Shown here: positions 33,522 through 44,510 of the stretch, piece after piece
How the letters are laid out: each line of letters begins with the position of its first letter
How positions within the stretch are numbered: the first letter of the stretch is position 1
Assembly: GCA_013214705.1 (NCBI GenBank)
Contig: JABSRZ010000003.1
Span: 713,443 to 777,442 of the forward strand
Source: Hyphomicrobiales bacterium
GTDB taxonomy: Bacteria > Pseudomonadota > Alphaproteobacteria > Rhizobiales > OSC116
Direction of reading: 5' to 3'
DNA: 64,000 nucleotides
Program-made: the position numbers and the translations under genes
Notes under the pieces: generated by a model
The model's database searches: none
Told to the model about the DNA's origin: nothing
The model's input: the letters and a program-made list of their open reading frames with translations, nothing else

Positions 33522-35689
<2,168 letters not shown>

Positions 35690-35730
35690 ATAGCTATAGC
35701 TAACTTATGCTAGATTCGCTAAAATAAATT

Positions 35731-36249
35731 ATGAAAAAAACCTCAACCGCTAAAACCAATTATAAGCGCACCCATAAGGGCCTGCGCAATATAAGCCGTC
35801 TGGCGCAAAATATTGGCCGCAAGAGTTTCAAAAAACAAGGGTTTAACGGCATTGAGATTTTTAAACAATGGCCTTATATTGTCGGTGATACGTTAAGCCA
35901 ATATTGCTTGCCCGAAAAAATAAATTGGCCGCGCCAAACCCAAAAACTAGACCAAAATGATCTATTGGGCGCGACTTTAGTCATTAAGTGCATTGGGGCT
36001 TTTGCGCCAGAAATTCAGAGCCAAATGCCGATGATATTGCAGCGTGCCAACATTATGTTTGGCTATGAAGCCATTACAAAACTAAAATTAAAACAGGTTT
36101 ACGAACTTGATTTGGCTGAAAAATTTGAACCAGAACCAACCCCACAGGCCCCCGAAACGGTCAAAAAATCGACCTCGTCAGTTAAAAATGATGGCTTACG
36201 TGAAGCGTTGAATGCTTTGGGGGCACAAATTTATCAGAAAAAATCATAA
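35731..36249 (+). CDS. DUF721 family protein (DciA-like)
   Basis: A 172-residue DUF721 protein. The conserved core is about residues 15-120 (FKQWPYIVGDTLSQYCLPEKI, ATLVIKCIGAFAPEIQSQ, QRANIMFGYEAITKLKL). DUF721 covers DciA-type helicase operators in many bacteria, though alphaproteobacterial members are not characterised to the same degree. The C terminus is a Pro/Glu-rich tail. In related genomes it precedes dsbA-like and smc genes; here the DsbA-like gene follows but smc does not. A GANTC site is at 35713. Confidence 0.86.
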   Translation: MKKTSTAKTNYKRTHKGLRNISRLAQNIGRKSFKKQGFNGIEIFKQWPYIVGDTLSQYCLPEKINWPRQTQKLDQNDLLGATLVIKCIGAFAPEIQSQMPMILQRANIMFGYEAITKLKLKQVYELDLAEKFEPEPTPQAPETVKKSTSSVKNDGLREALNALGAQIYQKKS

Positions 36250-36375
36250 TCCGGGAAAAAATCATATTAAAGTGATTGGATATAGTGAGAATTTTGCAAT
36301 TGCTACCGATTGCCTTATTGCCTCGCGGTTGAAATTCGATTATATCAGTTAAGCAAACCAATTAAGGAAATTATC

Positions 36376-37071
36376 GTGAATTCTAATGTAAAAATCATCG
36401 TAGCTATTGTTATTGCAGCGGTTATAGCCGCCGCCGCTTGGTTTTATTTAAAACCAGATACATCTATTTTACCGGTTACCACCACAGGCATTATAGAAGA
36501 GACTGCCCCAACTGTGGCAGATGACCAGATAGCTTTATATGAGGCGCAAAAAATTGCCGACCATGTTATTGGTAACCCCAATGCAAAAGTTACGATTATT
36601 GAATATGCATCTTTAACTTGCCCGCATTGTGCTAATTTCCATACCAATACGTTTAAAAAATTCAAAGCCAACTATATTGACACCAATAAAGTTAAATTTA
36701 TCTACCGTAATTTCCATTTAGATAATTTGGCACTTGCTGGCGCGATGTTGGCAGAATGCGCCCCGAAAGATCAATTTTTTAACATTGTTGACCTTATTTT
36801 CACCAACCAACAACAATGGATAAGAGCCACAGACCAGTTTAAAGAAATGGTCAATATATTAAAACTTGTTGGTTATTCGGATGAAAAAGTGAATGAATGT
36901 TTTGCCCGCAAAGAATTAACCAGCGGCCTGCTGGATGATCGCCAAAGGGCATCAGAAGAATATGGCGTGGACTCGACCCCGACATTGTTTATAAATGGCG
37001 AAAAACAAGCCGGTGGCAACACCAATTATGAAGCCTTTAGCGCAACAATAGATGCGTTGCTTGCTGAATAA
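36376..37071 (+). CDS. DsbA-family thioredoxin-fold protein, membrane-anchored
   Basis: The GTG at 36376 is the start because AAGGA lies about 7 bases upstream, giving 231 residues. A membrane anchor or uncleaved signal (VKIIVAIVIAAVIAAAAWFYL) is followed by a DsbA domain with the redox motif CPHC in EYASLTCPHCANFH and cis-Pro loop DSTPTLFINGE. It oxidises or isomerises thiols in periplasmic proteins. It resembles the BdbD/DsbA-like proteins next to DUF721 in other alphaproteobacteria. A strong terminator follows. Confidence 0.92.
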   Translation: MNSNVKIIVAIVIAAVIAAAAWFYLKPDTSILPVTTTGIIEETAPTVADDQIALYEAQKIADHVIGNPNAKVTIIEYASLTCPHCANFHTNTFKKFKANYIDTNKVKFIYRNFHLDNLALAGAMLAECAPKDQFFNIVDLIFTNQQQWIRATDQFKEMVNILKLVGYSDEKVNECFARKELTSGLLDDRQRASEEYGVDSTPTLFINGEKQAGGNTNYEAFSATIDALLAE

Positions 37072-37097
37072 GCCGCTAATATTTACGTCTATAATTT

Positions 37098-37131
37098 AAA
37101 AGCCGCTCGATTATTTGGGCGGCTTTTTTTT
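37098..37131. terminator. Strong bidirectional terminator
   Basis: AAAAGCCGC (37098-37106) pairs perfectly with GCGGCTTTT (37119-37127) around a 12-base loop, then runs into T residues. It separates the DsbA-like gene from the convergent HAD gene and can serve both. Confidence 0.85.
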
Positions 37132-37156
37132 GGAAGTTTTATAAGTCTGGGTAAAA

Positions 37157-37819
37157 CTAATAGTTGCTGATGATATTGGGAATATCGGCCAAATCATCAA
37201 ATAACATCTGCGCGCCCGCGTCTAACAATTTTTGCTCATAACCAGCGTAGCAATGCGAAGCCCCATGATAGCCAATAACCGGCATTTTAGCGTCAACAGC
37301 GGCTTTAACGCCATGGGCGCTATCTTCGATAACCAAACATTCATCTGCAGCGACATTATGCTGCGCTGCGGCGTGCAAATATAAATCTGGCGCTGGTTTT
37401 GGCTTAGCCACCATAGAGCCAACATATAATTTATCTTCGGCGAAAAACTTGTCTAATTTGGTGATTTTAAGTTTGGTTATAAGGCTACTAAAACGGCTGT
37501 TTGAACCAATACAAATGGGCATTGTTAGGCTTTCTAGCATGGCAATTGCATTGGCCATAGGTGCCAAACGCTGATGATAAGCTTCAAGCGATAATTGTTT
37601 AATTTCGCTCAAAAACCTATCGACATTATCGGCCCCGACATTAGGGGCAAGATGTTTTCGCATATCGGTATCATGCATGCCGACAAAGCGTTTAAGCGTC
37701 GTATCGAGGTCGGCCTCTACGCCATATTTTAGCAGATGGGCTGTGGTCACTTGACCGGCAATATATTCACTGTCGACCAGCACACCATCAAAATCGAATA
37801 TTATTAGTTTAATTGTCAT
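37157..37819 (-). CDS. HAD-superfamily phosphatase/phosphomutase (subfamily IA)
   Basis: A 220-residue HAD protein with IIFDFDGVLVDSE (nucleophile Asp), a Ser in CIGSNSRFS (motif II), Lys in AKPKPAPDLYLHAA (motif III) and VIEDSAHGVKAAVDA (motif IV). A helical cap domain lies between motifs I and II, as in beta-phosphoglucomutase and sugar-phosphate phosphatases. It is the last gene of the sugar ABC import operon, so a sugar phosphate is the likely substrate. Confidence 0.88.
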   Translation of the reverse strand: MTIKLIIFDFDGVLVDSEYIAGQVTTAHLLKYGVEADLDTTLKRFVGMHDTDMRKHLAPNVGADNVDRFLSEIKQLSLEAYHQRLAPMANAIAMLESLTMPICIGSNSRFSSLITKLKITKLDKFFAEDKLYVGSMVAKPKPAPDLYLHAAAQHNVAADECLVIEDSAHGVKAAVDAKMPVIGYHGASHCYAGYEQKLLDAGAQMLFDDLADIPNIISNY

Positions 37820-37852
37820 CGTTACCGCTATGTTAATTAACTTTGGCTCTGA

Positions 37853-39004
37853 TTACATGTCCGGCAGTTTTGAGTCAAGCAGATCTACGCTGCGTTTAAA
37901 AGCCGCGCCATTTGCGTCAAATAGATGGCAATCGCTAGCTTTCAAGCCGATTTCGAGATCCTGACCTGGGGTAATGGTTGCCAATCCGTCTTGCAGGGAG
38001 CAGAAACGGTTGGTTTCTTCGGGGTCTTCACTCAAACCTTCTTCGCCGCCGGGTGAGTTGGCGTAAACCACTGTTTGCACACCCAAGCGCTCAACCACGT
38101 TGGCGTTTAAAGTCAATTTAATGTCTGCACCATCAAGCAAGGTATGCTCGGGGCGAATGCCAAGACTTAGCGTCTGGCCTTTGATGCCATCACGCGGGGC
38201 AACTGGTAGGGTAAGCTCCTCGCCAGTAGGCAACTGAACTTTTACCCCGGTTTTGGTTGTGCCCATGCAGGTCACATCGATAAAATTCATTTTTGGATTG
38301 CCAATAAAACCGGCGACAAAAATATTTTCAGGGTTGTGATATAATTCTAAGGGTGTGCCGACTTGAGATATATAACCACCATCCAACACCACAATGCGGT
38401 CGGCCATGGTCATGGCTTCAATTTGGTCATGGGTTACATATATCATGGTGGCATCTAAATCATTATGCAATTTAGAAAGTTCGATGCGCATCGAAGCGCG
38501 TAATGCCGCATCTAAGTTTGACAATGGTTCATCGAACAAGAATATGCTCGGCTCACGCACAATGGCGCGCCCAATTGCCACACGTTGGCGCTGACCACCG
38601 GATAATTCACCCGGGCGATAATTTAATCTTTCGGTTAATTTCAATATTTCCGCGGCTTTATGCACTTTGCTGTCAATCTCTGCTTGTTTGAGCTTTTCGA
38701 CGCGCAACGGAAACGCAATATTTTCATAAACATTCATATGTGGGTATAAGGCGTAAGATTGGAACACCATGGCTATGCCGCGTTTTACCGGCGGTAAGCT
38801 ATTCACTCTCACGTCATCGATGATGACATTGCCATCTGTAATGTCTTCTAAGCCAGCTATCATCCGCAATAGGGTTGATTTACCACAGCCTGAAGGCCCA
38901 ACAAATACTATAAATTCGCCATGTTTCACATCTAAAGATACGCCTTTAATAACTTCAACGTTACCAAAGCTTTTTTTAAGATTTTCTAATTTTAGTTGCC
39001 CCAT
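37853..39004 (-). CDS. ABC sugar importer ATP-binding protein, MsmK/UgpC type
   Basis: A 383-residue ATPase that powers sugar import. It has Walker A ([11 protein letters not shown]), Q-loop ([12 protein letters not shown]), signature ([15 protein letters not shown]), Walker B ([13 protein letters not shown]) and His switch (YVTHDQIEA). A C-terminal MalK-type TOBE/regulatory domain carries [10 protein letters not shown]. The start is the ATG at 39004, with GAAGGAG 6 bases upstream; the upstream ATG at 39019 overlaps that site. It follows the binding-protein gene after a stem-loop, so its dose may be set lower. Confidence 0.94.
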   Translation of the reverse strand: MGQLKLENLKKSFGNVEVIKGVSLDVKHGEFIVFVGPSGCGKSTLLRMIAGLEDITDGNVIIDDVRVNSLPPVKRGIAMVFQSYALYPHMNVYENIAFPLRVEKLKQAEIDSKVHKAAEILKLTERLNYRPGELSGGQRQRVAIGRAIVREPSIFLFDEPLSNLDAALRASMRIELSKLHNDLDATMIYVTHDQIEAMTMADRIVVLDGGYISQVGTPLELYHNPENIFVAGFIGNPKMNFIDVTCMGTTKTGVKVQLPTGEELTLPVAPRDGIKGQTLSLGIRPEHTLLDGADIKLTLNANVVERLGVQTVVYANSPGGEEGLSEDPEETNRFCSLQDGLATITPGQDLEIGLKASDCHLFDANGAAFKRSVDLLDSKLPDM

Positions 39005-39039
39005 AGCGAGCTCCTTCATTCAATATATTTTTCATTGAA

Positions 39040-39067
39040 AGGCACGACCTATATTTTGGTCGTGCCT
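39040..39067. promoter_or_regulatory. Stem-loop between binding-protein and ATPase genes
   Basis: AGGCACGACC-TATATTTT-GGTCGTGCCT has a perfect 10-bp stem. No T-run follows on the minus strand, so it is more likely an mRNA-stabilising or processing element at the 3' end of the binding-protein message than a full terminator. Confidence 0.65.
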
Positions 39068-39082
39068 CACTATCGTATGATA

Positions 39083-40297
39083 TTATTTTGTATCTTCAAG
39101 TTCTTCGGCAGCAGCAGCTACAGCTTCAGCAGGTGTGGCTTCGCCCAATACAACACTTTGGATGGCGTCATTGATCGCATCTTGTAAACCAACATAGTCA
39201 GTAACAAACGGCTCAGGACCACCAGCAGGGATGATGTCTAGGAATGCAGCCCATGTTGGATCTTCAGCAATCATATCTTTAACACCAGCAACAGCGCGCA
39301 ATGGTGTTAGGCCAGCAGCCATTTCAAATTCGAACTGGTTTACTGGATTTGTAAGATATTTAGCTAAGCTAAGAGCTTGTTCTTCAACGCCTGTGCCTTT
39401 AAATACGGCAAGTGAGTCAGTGATAAGCAATGTACCAGATGCACCACTTGGGCCAGCAGGAATAAAGCCAACACCATAATTAACGCCACCTTCGTTCAAA
39501 CGAGCGCGAGCCCATGGACCGTCAATATACATAGCGATTTGGCCATTGATGAATAATGGACCTAATTTAGCACGGTCATAAGCAATTGGGCCAGTTTGTG
39601 AAACGCTTGCCAATTTACCGTAGAATGCCATAGTTTCAACATTTTGTGGAGAGTTGAAAACAATGTCGCCAGCTGAGTTGATCACTTCACCACCATTTGA
39701 ATATACATAATTCATGAACTGATGCATTGTGTTGTCAAATGATGCAGCGGCAAGGCCAACACCTTGTGCGTCTGTTTTGGCGATGATTTGCTCAGCAAAG
39801 CTGTACATTTCGTCCCAAGTTTTTGGTGGTGTTTCTGGGTCTAGGCCAGCGGCTGTAAACAGGTCTTTATTCCAGAAAAATGCTTTGGTTGAAAATGCAC
39901 GAGGTGCACCCCAAACTTGGCCATCAGCAGTTACTGTGCCCAATACTGGCGGCGCGTAAGTTGCTTTGTCGGCATCTGTCATGTTAATTGGAATGATCAA
40001 GTTATTTTTAGCCAATTGCTTAAGTGTGCGAGAGCCCATATAAGCTAGTGCAGGTGCATTACCGGCTGCAGCTAGGGTTTTGGCTTTGTCTTGGCATTGT
40101 CCCCAAGCCAGATATTCCAAATTCACTTTAAAACCTGGGTTTTGAGCTTCCCATTCGGCTATATGTTTTTCAGCAAAATCGCCACCCCAAGTGTTATCGC
40201 CACATTGGATCATATGCAGCTCTGTTTCTGCCGCTTGTGCACCTGAAAAGGTACCCAGCGCCAGCATACTAACGGCTGCTAATTTTAATAATTTCAT
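39083..40297 (-). CDS. ABC sugar-binding protein (extracellular solute-binding family 1)
   Basis: A 404-residue periplasmic binding protein. The signal peptide MKLLKLAAVSMLALGTFSGAQA is followed by a MalE/UgpB-type domain (FAEKHIAEWEAQNPGFKVNLEY, PPKTWDEMYSFAEQI, NGQIAMYIDGPWA, LAKYLTNPVNQ). It captures the sugar for the two permeases encoded upstream. Its codon use is noticeably biased and more even than its neighbours (frequent gca, gct, ggt), as expected of a highly expressed gene. Context in an amino-sugar locus suggests GalNAc, GlcNAc or a disaccharide as ligand. Confidence 0.93.
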   Translation of the reverse strand: MKLLKLAAVSMLALGTFSGAQAAETELHMIQCGDNTWGGDFAEKHIAEWEAQNPGFKVNLEYLAWGQCQDKAKTLAAAGNAPALAYMGSRTLKQLAKNNLIIPINMTDADKATYAPPVLGTVTADGQVWGAPRAFSTKAFFWNKDLFTAAGLDPETPPKTWDEMYSFAEQIIAKTDAQGVGLAAASFDNTMHQFMNYVYSNGGEVINSAGDIVFNSPQNVETMAFYGKLASVSQTGPIAYDRAKLGPLFINGQIAMYIDGPWARARLNEGGVNYGVGFIPAGPSGASGTLLITDSLAVFKGTGVEEQALSLAKYLTNPVNQFEFEMAAGLTPLRAVAGVKDMIAEDPTWAAFLDIIPAGGPEPFVTDYVGLQDAINDAIQSVVLGEATPAEAVAAAAEELEDTK

Positions 40298-40335
40298 TAT
40301 CTTCTCTCCCAGTTAAAAATTGCCACTAATTTATA

Positions 40336-41178
40336 TTATTCCTTAACAGCGCCTGCGGTAAGACCCGCTACAATGTATCGTTGAAGGAAAATATATATGA
40401 TCAACACTGGCAAAATGCCGACCAAACTTGCAGCCATCAACTCGTGCCAAAGCACTGTTTGACGACCAAAGAACTGATAGATGCCCACCGGTAAGGGGTT
40501 TAGAACATCTTTTGAATTAAATACTAACGCAAATAAGAATTGCTGCGCATAGCCGGTTATAAAAGTGGCAATGGCCACAACAATAATGCCCGGCATGGCG
40601 ATGGGCAAGATAACCCGACGCAGTATATACAGACGGTTTGCGCCATCTACCCATGCTGCTTCTTCTAAAGATATTGGTATTTTCATCATATATGAACGCA
40701 ATAACCAAATGCCTGTTGGCACTGTAAATGCCGCGCCGGGTATGATCATCGCCCAATAGGTGTTTAACAGGCCAAGGCTTTGCATAAGCTTATAAAGTGG
40801 GATGATAAGCACAGCGCCACCCACCATGTTAATGGCTAAAAACCCGCCTAAAAATGCATCACGGCCTTTAAATTCGAACCGAGCAAACGCCCATGCAGAG
40901 GGGATAACCACCGCCAAGGATATAATCGTAACGCTAGAGGCGATGAAGAAGCTATTCATAATATATATATGTAGCTTTGGCACGCTATGCCACATGGAGA
41001 AATAGGCATCAAAGCTCATATCTTCGGTGATGATTTTATATGGCACCGAAAAAATGCCGCTTAACGGCCGCATAGAGACCAAGAACGCTTCTAAAAATGG
41101 CGCAAGCATAAAAGTGACAAAAATAGCAATGCCGATATAGATGTAAATATATTCGTACCAACGATATTTATTTATCAT
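40336..41178 (-). CDS. ABC sugar permease, MalG type
   Basis: A 280-residue inner-membrane permease with six predicted spans. The EAA loop that docks on the ATPase is EEAAWVDGANRLYILRRVILPIAMPG (Gly in the usual place). It begins MINKYRWYEYIYIYIGIAIFV and ends TAGAVKE, a typical MalG-family C terminus. It overlaps the MalF-type gene upstream by 4 bases, so the pair is translationally coupled. Confidence 0.93.
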   Translation of the reverse strand: MINKYRWYEYIYIYIGIAIFVTFMLAPFLEAFLVSMRPLSGIFSVPYKIITEDMSFDAYFSMWHSVPKLHIYIMNSFFIASSVTIISLAVVIPSAWAFARFEFKGRDAFLGGFLAINMVGGAVLIIPLYKLMQSLGLLNTYWAMIIPGAAFTVPTGIWLLRSYMMKIPISLEEAAWVDGANRLYILRRVILPIAMPGIIVVAIATFITGYAQQFLFALVFNSKDVLNPLPVGIYQFFGRQTVLWHELMAASLVGILPVLIIYIFLQRYIVAGLTAGAVKE

Positions 41179-42080
41179 TTCTTGCCTCCGGTTTTATCCA
41201 ACGCGCGTTTTGCAAACCGCGATAACATGTAGAAATAGAAAGCTGAGAAAGAGGTTAGGAACACCACAATCATCACCGCGCGGGCTGCGCCTTCGCCATA
41301 TCTATTACGGCTAATGGCGGTTTTAAACGTATCCACAATCATGGTTGTGGTTGAGCCACGTGGGCCACCTTCGGTTAAAATCCAGATGATATCGAACGAG
41401 TTGAAAGTCCAAATCGCTGAAAGCAGCGCCATGGTCGCCACTGCCGGCATAATTAATGGCAGAGTGATGCGGCGGAAGCGGTAGAACCTGCTTGCGCCGT
41501 CTGTCCATGCGGCTTCGTGCAGATCGCCGGGCACAGATTGCATGGCGGCTAGCAAATAGATGGTCACTAACGGGGTGCCGACCCATACATCAGTTACAAT
41601 TGTTGCGTAAAATGCGGTGTTTCGGTAGGCCAAGAACTCGAACGGCCCCGCGAAAATACCTAGCCATTGGCCAATGCCCGAAATCATACCAAATTGGCCG
41701 TTATACATCCAACTCCAAATAAATACGCCGATGGCAATAGGCACTATCCATGGCGGCATGATGAGTATTCTAAACAGATTACGACCCGGCACTGCACAAT
41801 TGAGCAGCATAGCGCCCGCCACGCCGACCACCATTTTAAAGGTTACCGAAATGAGCATCCAATAAAAAGTACGGACAATAACTTCTGGGAATTTGCCGCC
41901 AAATATTTTGATGTAATTTTTAAAGCCGACATAATTTTCCACCGGGTTCAACGATGAGTTGGTGAACGACAAACGCACTGTTTCGGCCAATGGCCACGCC
42001 ACGATAAGCATAGTTAGCGCCAAAGCTGGCAGTAACAATAAATATGGGAAATAATTGGTTTTTCCATCTAGGGCATTCAT
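41175..42080 (-). CDS. ABC sugar permease, MalF/UgpA type
   Basis: A 301-residue permease with about six membrane spans. The EAA loop reads HEAAWTDGASRFYRFRRITLPLIMP, and WILTEGGPRGSTTTMIVD is the conserved region that follows. It partners the MalG-type subunit. Its start overlaps the oxidoreductase stop by one base. Confidence 0.93.
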   Translation of the reverse strand: MNALDGKTNYFPYLLLLPALALTMLIVAWPLAETVRLSFTNSSLNPVENYVGFKNYIKIFGGKFPEVIVRTFYWMLISVTFKMVVGVAGAMLLNCAVPGRNLFRILIMPPWIVPIAIGVFIWSWMYNGQFGMISGIGQWLGIFAGPFEFLAYRNTAFYATIVTDVWVGTPLVTIYLLAAMQSVPGDLHEAAWTDGASRFYRFRRITLPLIMPAVATMALLSAIWTFNSFDIIWILTEGGPRGSTTTMIVDTFKTAISRNRYGEGAARAVMIVVFLTSFSAFYFYMLSRFAKRALDKTGGKK

Positions 42081-43312
42081 TAAACGGCCTCCCCGTCTAT
42101 AAGCTTAGTTTTACGCAAACCGTAACTGTCAAACCGTTGCCACATATCTGTTAGGTCAATAACACTGCGAGAGTTACGAGCTTCGTCTAGTTTTATGGCG
42201 GTTAAGCCGGCTTCTAAGCCATCCAATATTGACACTGGTAGCTCAACGCCATCTTGCATATGGGCGAAAATATCGGTGATCATTTGTTCATCAGCGCCGT
42301 AATGCGCCGAAGCTGCATTATCTGAGATATAGGATTTGTCGACCAATCGCGTGGCCGATCTGGCATCGGTGACTTTAAAGAAATTGCGCACAAAATCGCC
42401 TTCGGCCATACCTTTAGAACCGATGACGCAAAAACGTCTAAATTCATCAGGAACATTTAAATTGGTGTGAAAACACAGGCTCTCACCATCGGCATATTCG
42501 ATGATGGCGGTTTGATAATCTATAATGTCGCCATCGCCATCAAACACCTTGTCTGAACCATTCCAGCCTGAGCCTTTGACATGATAAACCATGTTGTCGT
42601 TAGAGCCAGTATTGGCCGGTGCGTTTTTAGGTATAAAGCTACGGTTACCGCCAAAGCTAGCCACTCTAATGGGCCGGCTGCCAATTAAGCCTTGATATAA
42701 GTCGAGGTCGTGGCAGCATTTTTCCAGCATAAAACCGCCAGAATATTTGCTATGCCGACGCCAGTCGCGCATGAAAAAAGCCCCATGATAAGGCATAATA
42801 TGTTCCGAGGCTTCAATCGACGCGATGTCACCCAGCAACCCCTCATCACGGGCTTTTATGAGGTCACGATACAAGGGAGCATATCGCAACACCAAACCAA
42901 TCATTAACCTGTCCGTACCGCCATATTTGGACATTAACTCGAGCAATTCAAAAGTTTGCGCTTCGTCAGTTACAACTGGTTTTTCGGTAAAGGTTTTAAC
43001 CCCAGCTTCAAGTGCAATGCGTATATGTTCCAAATGCATATGGTTGGGCGAACCGATCATTAATAAATCAAGCTCGCAGGCATCTAACATTTCTGGCAGG
43101 CTGCCGTAAGTTTTGCCGGGGTCTAATTGTATAAAGCCCGCTTCTTCGGCGTTAATGCCGTAAACGCCTTTGCCGAGCATAGCATCTAGCCCGGCAGGAT
43201 CAGGGTCGACATAACCAACAAATTCCACATTTGGAATTTGCGCGGCAATCACTTGAGTGAGATACCCAATGCGCTGCCCCAAACCAACTATGCCAATTTT
43301 CAATACACTCAC
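42080..43312 (-). CDS. Gfo/Idh/MocA family oxidoreductase (or GH109-like glycosidase)
   Basis: A GTG at 43312 with GGGAG 6 bases upstream is the likely start (410 residues). The Rossmann NAD(P)-binding segment is KIGIVGLGQRIGYLTQVI, followed by SPNHMHLEHIRIALEAGVKTFTEKPV, whose EKP is the family signature. The C-terminal domain carries HDLDLYQGLIG. It heads the ABC import operon. It may oxidise an imported sugar; alternatively, because GH109 N-acetylgalactosaminidases belong to this fold and the locus handles GalNAc, hydrolytic use of NAD is possible. No export signal is seen. Confidence 0.85.
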   Translation of the reverse strand: MSVLKIGIVGLGQRIGYLTQVIAAQIPNVEFVGYVDPDPAGLDAMLGKGVYGINAEEAGFIQLDPGKTYGSLPEMLDACELDLLMIGSPNHMHLEHIRIALEAGVKTFTEKPVVTDEAQTFELLELMSKYGGTDRLMIGLVLRYAPLYRDLIKARDEGLLGDIASIEASEHIMPYHGAFFMRDWRRHSKYSGGFMLEKCCHDLDLYQGLIGSRPIRVASFGGNRSFIPKNAPANTGSNDNMVYHVKGSGWNGSDKVFDGDGDIIDYQTAIIEYADGESLCFHTNLNVPDEFRRFCVIGSKGMAEGDFVRNFFKVTDARSATRLVDKSYISDNAASAHYGADEQMITDIFAHMQDGVELPVSILDGLEAGLTAIKLDEARNSRSVIDLTDMWQRFDSYGLRKTKLIDGEAV

Positions 43313-43362
43313 TACAATCTCCCATCGCAGTCTACAGGACAAAAAATATCGTTGAATTTCGT

Positions 43363-43386
43363 CAACATCACGTTTATTTGATGTTG
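43363..43386. promoter_or_regulatory. Palindrome upstream of the ABC import operon
   Basis: CAACATCA-CGTTTATT-TGATGTTG is a perfect 8-bp inverted repeat about 50 bases upstream of the oxidoreductase start. It could be an operator or a leader hairpin. Confidence 0.5.
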
Positions 43387-43486
43387 CGGCGAATAATCTA
43401 TATTAACATTTTTTGTCAAATTCTGGCCCAAAGCTAATTGTATTTGTCGGTTATGTCAATTATATTTGCTTAAAACCGTCAAAATA

Positions 43487-43535
43487 TTTGTAAAACTACA
43501 TAACTAGCTGGACTTTGTTTGTAAAAACTACATAA
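43487..43535. promoter_or_regulatory. Direct-repeat operator candidate for the hybrid regulator
   Basis: TTTGTAAAACTACATAA (43487-43503) and TTTGTAAAAACTACATAA (43518-43535) repeat with a 31-base period, about three helical turns. A degenerate third copy (AATAACTACATCTAA) is at 43567. DeoR-family regulators often bind such repeated half-sites, making this the probable autoregulatory site. Confidence 0.55.
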
Positions 43536-43636
43536 TGAAATTAATTGGTATCGTTGCTCTTGTGGGCGAATAACTACATCTAACGCCAAAAATATATTAG
43601 TTTATAAACAACGCCTGCAAAAATTGTTGAGGAAGC

Positions 43637-44497
43637 ATGAATTTAGAACGATCAGTGTTAAGCATAGTCGAAAATGATTTGCCAAATATCAGCCGCGCCT
43701 TCACCCGGGTGGCAAACTTCCTACTCGAATCGCCAGATGAATTTATGCGCAAAACCGTGCAAGAATTGTCCAAGGCGGCGGCGGTAAGTGAACCCACGCT
43801 GATCAGGTTTTGCCGCCGATATGGCTATAATGGCGTGCCCGATTTTCGCATCGCGTTGGCGCTTTCTAGCTCGTCATCTGCTGGTGCAAATTTGGCCGGC
43901 GCTCAAGTTGGTTTGCAACTTGAGCCAAATATTGTCGACCGTTCGGCGGTAAATAAAGAGAGCAAACGCGCCATTGCCGAAAGTGCCATGAGCTTCATTG
44001 AAGAAGGCCAATCTATCATAGTCGATTCAGGTTCGACCATGGCTTTATTTGCCGAATATTTACGCAATGCACCACCGATAACTATTTTTACCACCGGGTT
44101 AAATGTAGTTGAAACATTATGGGGTTGCCAGCAGCATAAGCTTATTCTACCCGGCGGTATAGTTAGGTTTGACGCCAGCGCATTGACCGGCAGAATGGTA
44201 GAAGCGTCGTTAAAAGATTTGCATTTTGACCTGTTATTTTTGGGTGCAGACTCGATTTTACCCGAGGTCGGCTTAAGCACTTATAACGAAGAAGAAGCCC
44301 ACCAAAATAGACAGATGATTGACGCCGCTAGCCGATTAATATTGCTGGTCGACTCGAGCAAATTCAAGCAACCAGCCTTGCACCGGATATGTTCGATAAG
44401 CAGAATTCATGCGGTGATAACCGATAATGGATTGTCCGAACAAGATGCCAAAATGCTAAAAAATGCAGGCGTAAAAGTGATAATTGCAGACCAATAG
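43637..44497 (+). CDS. Hybrid transcriptional regulator: RpiR-type HTH fused to DeoR-type sugar-phosphate sensor
   Basis: A 286-residue regulator. Residues about 1-80 form an RpiR-family HTH_6 (FTRVANFLLESPDEF, then VQELSKAAAVSEPTLIRFCRRYGYNG, DFRIALA). An RpiR protein would continue with a SIS domain, but residues about 110-286 instead form the DeoR C-terminal sensor (IIVDSGSTMALFAEYL, FTTGLNVVETL, LILPGGIVRFDASALTG, FLGADSI, LLVDSSKF). The sensor suggests a sugar phosphate effector. It heads the agaS-ROK-agaZ operon and diverges from the import operon, so it is the local regulator. Confidence 0.85.
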   Translation: MNLERSVLSIVENDLPNISRAFTRVANFLLESPDEFMRKTVQELSKAAAVSEPTLIRFCRRYGYNGVPDFRIALALSSSSSAGANLAGAQVGLQLEPNIVDRSAVNKESKRAIAESAMSFIEEGQSIIVDSGSTMALFAEYLRNAPPITIFTTGLNVVETLWGCQQHKLILPGGIVRFDASALTGRMVEASLKDLHFDLLFLGADSILPEVGLSTYNEEEAHQNRQMIDAASRLILLVDSSKFKQPALHRICSISRIHAVITDNGLSEQDAKMLKNAGVKVIIADQ

Positions 44498-44510
44498 ATT
44501 GAGGTAAAAC

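Larger units (their letters stand above)
43313..43636. promoter_or_regulatory. Divergent regulatory region of the amino-sugar locus
   Basis: The 324-base region separates the ABC import operon from the hybrid regulator gene. It is AT-rich and contains two near-identical direct repeats (43487-43503 and 43518-43535), a related third element near 43567-43580, and a palindrome next to the import operon. No gene is seen in it. Confidence 0.7.
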
